Assembly (NCBI RefSeq): GCF_013248975.1
Contig: NZ_JABRWH010000001.1
Location: forward strand, 3,678,001-3,742,000
From: Neobacillus endophyticus
GTDB lineage: Bacteria > Bacillota > Bacilli > Bacillales > Cytobacillaceae
Direction: 5' to 3'
Length of the DNA: 64,000 bases
Part shown: positions 60,986 to 64,000 of the stretch, piece by piece
How the letters are laid out: each line of letters opens with the position of its first letter
Position numbering within the stretch: the stretch's first letter is position 1
The notes under the pieces: model-generated
What the model saw: the letters and a program-made list of their open reading frames with translations, nothing else
What the model was told of the DNA's origin: nothing
Database searches by the model: none
Translations under genes and position numbers: made by a program

Positions 60986-62158
60986 ATGAACAGAGATGCA
61001 GTTATAGTTTCTGCCGTCCGTACAGCAATCGGCAGGCAGGGGAGCGCCCTTGCAAGCGTACCGGCCCATATATTGGGGGCTGAAGTGATAAAGGAAGCTG
61101 TGAAACGGGCAAAAATTAAACCGGAAATGATTGATGATTGTATATTCGGAAATGTGTTATCAGGGGGCGGCAATATTGCCAGATTAACCGCCCTTCAGAC
61201 TGGATTGTCTCTCGATTTGCCAGGGTTGACGGTTGACAGGCAGTGTGGGTCAGGCATTAATGCAATCAATTTGGCGGCACAGGCGATTCGTGCTGGTGAT
61301 GGGGACATTTATGTAGCAGGAGGAACGGAAAGCATGAGCCGGGCACCGTACTTAATGGACCGTCCAGAGAAGCCGTACAGCCCGGCGCCGCCAAGTTTCA
61401 AAAAGTCACAGTTGTCTCCTAAGGAAATCGGTGATCCACCTATGGGCATAACAGCTGAAAACCTGGTGAAAACTTATCATATTTCAAGGGAAGAACAGGA
61501 TGAGTTTGCCTTAAGAAGCCAGCAGCGTATGGCACTTGCCATGGAGGAACGCAGATTTGATGAGCAGCTTGTACCAATTACAATACCTGTGAAAAAGGGT
61601 GAGCCAGTGGTGTTTAAAACGGATGAACATCCAAGACCCCAAACGACTCTGGAAGGATTGGCAAAGCTGCAGCCTGCCTTTTTACAAGGGGGTACGGTAA
61701 CTGCAGGGAATAGTTCAGGATTGAATGATGCTGCAGCGGCACTTGTGATTATGTCGAGGGAAAAGGCTGAAGAATTAGGGTTAACACCACTGGCGGTTAT
61801 TCGTGATTATGCTGTAGCAGGTGTTGATCCCAATATCATGGGGATTGGCCCAGTACCAGCAGTTCGAAAAGTGCTGGAAAAGTCCGGTTTGGCTATGGAA
61901 GATATGGACTTAATTGAAATAAATGAAGCATTTGCTGCACAGGTGCTAGCCTGCCAACGTGAACTTGAAATGAATATGGACAAAGTGAACGTAAATGGAG
62001 GAGCTATCGCCCATGGCCACCCGCTCGGAGCAACAGGTGCAATCCTCGCTACAAAAGCAATCTACGAACTGAAACGGTCAGGCGGAAGATATGCACTAAT
62101 CACAGCCTGTATTGGCGGTGGCCAGGGAATTGCTACCATAATTGAGCGTGAAAATTAA
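60986..62158 (+). CDS. Thiolase 2 (acetyl-CoA acyltransferase)
   Basis: A 390-residue thiolase with nucleophilic Cys in [14 protein letters not shown] near residue 88, [12 protein letters not shown] (His) and [12 protein letters not shown] (Cys). It resembles thiolase 1 but is clearly distinct, implying a different chain length or branching. It starts behind AAGGAGTG and belongs to the operon led by operator B. Confidence 0.94.
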   Translation: MNRDAVIVSAVRTAIGRQGSALASVPAHILGAEVIKEAVKRAKIKPEMIDDCIFGNVLSGGGNIARLTALQTGLSLDLPGLTVDRQCGSGINAINLAAQAIRAGDGDIYVAGGTESMSRAPYLMDRPEKPYSPAPPSFKKSQLSPKEIGDPPMGITAENLVKTYHISREEQDEFALRSQQRMALAMEERRFDEQLVPITIPVKKGEPVVFKTDEHPRPQTTLEGLAKLQPAFLQGGTVTAGNSSGLNDAAAALVIMSREKAEELGLTPLAVIRDYAVAGVDPNIMGIGPVPAVRKVLEKSGLAMEDMDLIEINEAFAAQVLACQRELEMNMDKVNVNGGAIAHGHPLGATGAILATKAIYELKRSGGRYALITACIGGGQGIATIIEREN

Positions 62159-62164
62159 ACTCAT

Positions 62165-62177
62165 GGTGACAGGCACT
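62165..62177 (+). repeat. Variant of the dispersed 13-bp word
   Basis: GGTGACAGGCACT differs from GGTGTCAGGCACC at two positions and starts 6 bases after the thiolase 2 stop codon. Confidence 0.5.
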
Positions 62178-62273
62178 AATAGGTAATCTTTTTAGATATG
62201 ATTTTAAATGGAATTCCTAAAAATGACAACGCTTCCAATAAAGCGAATATTCGAGTTAATAGGAGAGGTGCAG

Positions 62274-63950
62274 ATGCAGACAATTCACTATGAATTTTGG
62301 CCGAAAATCTCAAAATCTCTGAAGGTCCCAGCTACATCTTTATATGACAACCTAAAAGTCAGTGCCGCTCGATACCCTGACCAGGATGCGATTTTTTATT
62401 ATGGCAATAAACTTTCTTATAAGCAATTGGATGAGGAAGTAAATGCTTTAGCAGGCTACCTGGAACATAAGCTCGGGGTAAAAAAAGGCGATAAAGTTTT
62501 GTTGTTTATGCAGAACTCTCCGCAATTTGTGATCGGTTTTTATGCCATTTTACGAGCAAATGCAGTTGTCGTGCCGATTAATCCAATGCTTGTTGCCAGC
62601 GAACTGGAATTTTATATCCGGGATTGCGAAATAAAAACAGCTATTGCTGGACAAGAATTATACGATCGCATCCAGCCGCTGTTGGGAAGAACCAGCCTTG
62701 AAAATTTGGTAATTTCAGCCTATTCCGATTATAAAGGGGAAGGGTATGAAAAAATGCTGCCAAAAGAGGTGGTGCAGCCTAGAATTGCTTATTCTGAAGC
62801 GAACCACCATCTCTGGATCAATGCGATGGAAGCAAGTCTTATTCCATCGAATCATACAGCAACAGGCGATGATCTGGCGGTCCTTCCTTATACATCAGGG
62901 ACAACAGGTTTGCCAAAGGGATGTATGCATACGAATAAGACAGTTAATGCCAATACAGTAGGTGCCAATCATTGGTCATCAGCTACTCCCAACGCAATCC
63001 ATCTGATGACGCTGCCGCTTTTTCATGTAACTGGGATGGTACACAGCATGCACATGCCTATTTTCAGTGGCGGTACAATCGTCATCATGACAAGATGGAA
63101 TCGAGATACTGCCGTAGAATTGATTAAAACACAAGGCTGTACCCATTGGGTGACGATTGCTACTATGATTGTTGATTTTCTTGCTAATCCAAATTTAAAT
63201 CCGAAAGATATCGCTACCTTAATATCGCTCTCCGGAGGTGGTGCAGCCTTACCTGAAGCAGTCGGTGAAAAACTATTAAAACTGACGGGCTTACGGTTTG
63301 TTGAAGGCTACGGACTTTCGGAAACGATTGCTCAGACCCACTTTAACCCGCCAGATAGGCCAAAAATGCAATGTCTAGGTATTCCTTCGTTTGATGTCGA
63401 TTCACGAATCATTGATCCAGCAACTGGAAGGCAGCTCGGGGTAAATGAAGTAGGTGAAATAATTGTCAATGGTCCGCAGGTAATGGTTAGCTATTATAAC
63501 CGTGACGAGGAGAACCGGAATTCCTTTATTGAAATTGAGGGAAAGAAATTTTTCCGAACCGGTGATATCGGACGCTTTGATGAGGAAGGTTATTACTTCA
63601 TCGTGGATCGGGTAAAAAGAATGATCAATGCATCCGGATTTAAAGTATGGCCTACCGAGGTAGAGTCCTATTTATATAAGCATCCGGCTATCCAACAGGC
63701 ATGTGTTGTTGGTGTGCCCGACTCAAGAAGAGGAGAAACAGTCAAAGCGTTTGTCATCTTAAATGAGGGTTATGAAGGAGAAGTAACGGAAGAAGAGATC
63801 ATGGAATGGGCAAAAGAGCATATGGCCGCTTATAAGTACCCTAGGATCATCGAGTTTCGTAAGGAATTTCCTATGACCTCAAGCGGCAAAATCTTATGGC
63901 GCACTCTGCAGGAAGAGGAAAAAACAAAAGCTAAAAAAACTGTACAGTAA
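62274..63950 (+). CDS. AMP-forming acyl-CoA synthetase
   Basis: A 558-residue ANL-superfamily ligase that activates a carboxylic acid with ATP and coenzyme A. The P-loop is YTSGTTGLPKGC, followed by EGYGLSE, the FRTGDIG hinge region, DRVKRMINASGFKVWPTEVE and the catalytic Lys in MTSSGKILWR. It resembles FadD/long-chain and medium-chain ligases. The frame opens at 62208; ATG 62274 is chosen because AGGAGAGGTG precedes it. It would start the pathway served by the surrounding dehydrogenases, hydratase and thiolases. Confidence 0.93.
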   Translation: MQTIHYEFWPKISKSLKVPATSLYDNLKVSAARYPDQDAIFYYGNKLSYKQLDEEVNALAGYLEHKLGVKKGDKVLLFMQNSPQFVIGFYAILRANAVVVPINPMLVASELEFYIRDCEIKTAIAGQELYDRIQPLLGRTSLENLVISAYSDYKGEGYEKMLPKEVVQPRIAYSEANHHLWINAMEASLIPSNHTATGDDLAVLPYTSGTTGLPKGCMHTNKTVNANTVGANHWSSATPNAIHLMTLPLFHVTGMVHSMHMPIFSGGTIVIMTRWNRDTAVELIKTQGCTHWVTIATMIVDFLANPNLNPKDIATLISLSGGGAALPEAVGEKLLKLTGLRFVEGYGLSETIAQTHFNPPDRPKMQCLGIPSFDVDSRIIDPATGRQLGVNEVGEIIVNGPQVMVSYYNRDEENRNSFIEIEGKKFFRTGDIGRFDEEGYYFIVDRVKRMINASGFKVWPTEVESYLYKHPAIQQACVVGVPDSRRGETVKAFVILNEGYEGEVTEEEIMEWAKEHMAAYKYPRIIEFRKEFPMTSSGKILWRTLQEEEKTKAKKTVQ

Positions 63951-63959
63951 TGTTAATAT

Positions 63960-63983
63960 GGGGCTGGCCATAAGGAAAGCCCC
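63960..63983 (+). terminator. Possible terminator hairpin at the window end
   Basis: GGGGCT pairs with AGCCCC around a 12-base loop, 10 bases after the ligase stop. No T run follows, so it may not terminate efficiently. Confidence 0.4.
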
Positions 63984-64000
63984 TATAGTAGAAAAAAATC

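Noticed and set aside
1..64000. CRISPR array, tRNA, rRNA, insertion sequence or prophage
   Set aside because: No regularly spaced repeats, cloverleaf genes, transposase or integrase motifs, or phage structural genes were seen; the lone holin is not enough to call a prophage.

Overview
The window is AT-rich chromosomal DNA from an aerobic, endospore-forming member of the Bacillaceae (Bacillus/Neobacillus type). The evidence is strong AGGAGG-type ribosome binding sites, TTG and GTG starts, a GerA-family germinant-receptor operon, a sporulation-type PAS histidine kinase, a qoxABCD quinol oxidase, FMN and cobalamin riboswitches, and PerR- and CcpA-type operators. No transposase, integrase, CRISPR array, tRNA or rRNA was seen. 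Most of the window is housekeeping or metabolic.

Layout. 0-6.7 kb: a small Cys-rich protein, an aromatic-acid-exporter-like membrane protein and a five-gene molybdenum hydroxylase operon (XdhC, MobA-like, Mo, FAD and 2Fe-2S subunits) resembling pucABCDE. 6.8-10.6 kb: a class B PBP and an M32 carboxypeptidase with a perfect cre-like site. 10.8-18.5 kb: envelope and lipid genes (two-component system, MGDG-synthase-like glycosyltransferase, polysaccharide deacetylase, YkoS-like membrane protein, PAP2 phosphatase, PssA). 18.5-22.4 kb: qoxDCBA on the minus strand, behind a Rex/Fnr-type palindrome. 22.7-26.6 kb: a HesB-fold protein with a natural His tail, a HAD phosphatase, catalase with a Per box, and a GyrI-like protein. 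26.9-29.6 kb: FMN riboswitch and ribE-ribBA-ribH, without ribD.

29.7-38.3 kb: a cobalamin riboswitch followed by a compact corrinoid salvage operon: BtuF, BtuC, a BtuD-CbiZ fusion, CbiB, CobU, a 31-codon bridging ORF, CobS, a degenerate second CobU, a PduO-type adenosyltransferase, and CblT/CblS for alpha-ribazole. Together they can import corrinoids, remodel their lower ligand and rebuild adenosylcobalamin without de novo corrin synthesis. 38.3-51.7 kb: a class A PBP, an orphan holin, an MFS transporter, an aldo/keto reductase, small membrane proteins, an A-C-B germinant-receptor operon, a sporulation-type kinase, a GNAT acetyltransferase, an unannotated 50-aa gene and a DUF3147 pair behind cre-like and Rex/Fnr-like sites.

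52-64 kb: a large acyl-CoA catabolic cluster with three acyl-CoA dehydrogenases, two SDRs, two MaoC hydratases, two thiolases, two hotdog thioesterases and an acyl-CoA ligase. Two of its transcription units begin behind nearly identical 22-bp palindromes, suggesting one TetR-type regulon whose regulator lies outside the window.

The observations that looked least routine are the complementary loss of motifs in the two CobU paralogues, the 31-codon ORF fitted exactly between cobU and cobS, the paired 22-bp operators, the dispersed GGTGTCAGGCACC word (six exact copies, four of them inside genes), and the 50-aa minus-strand gene. None of these is proved to be a new system.
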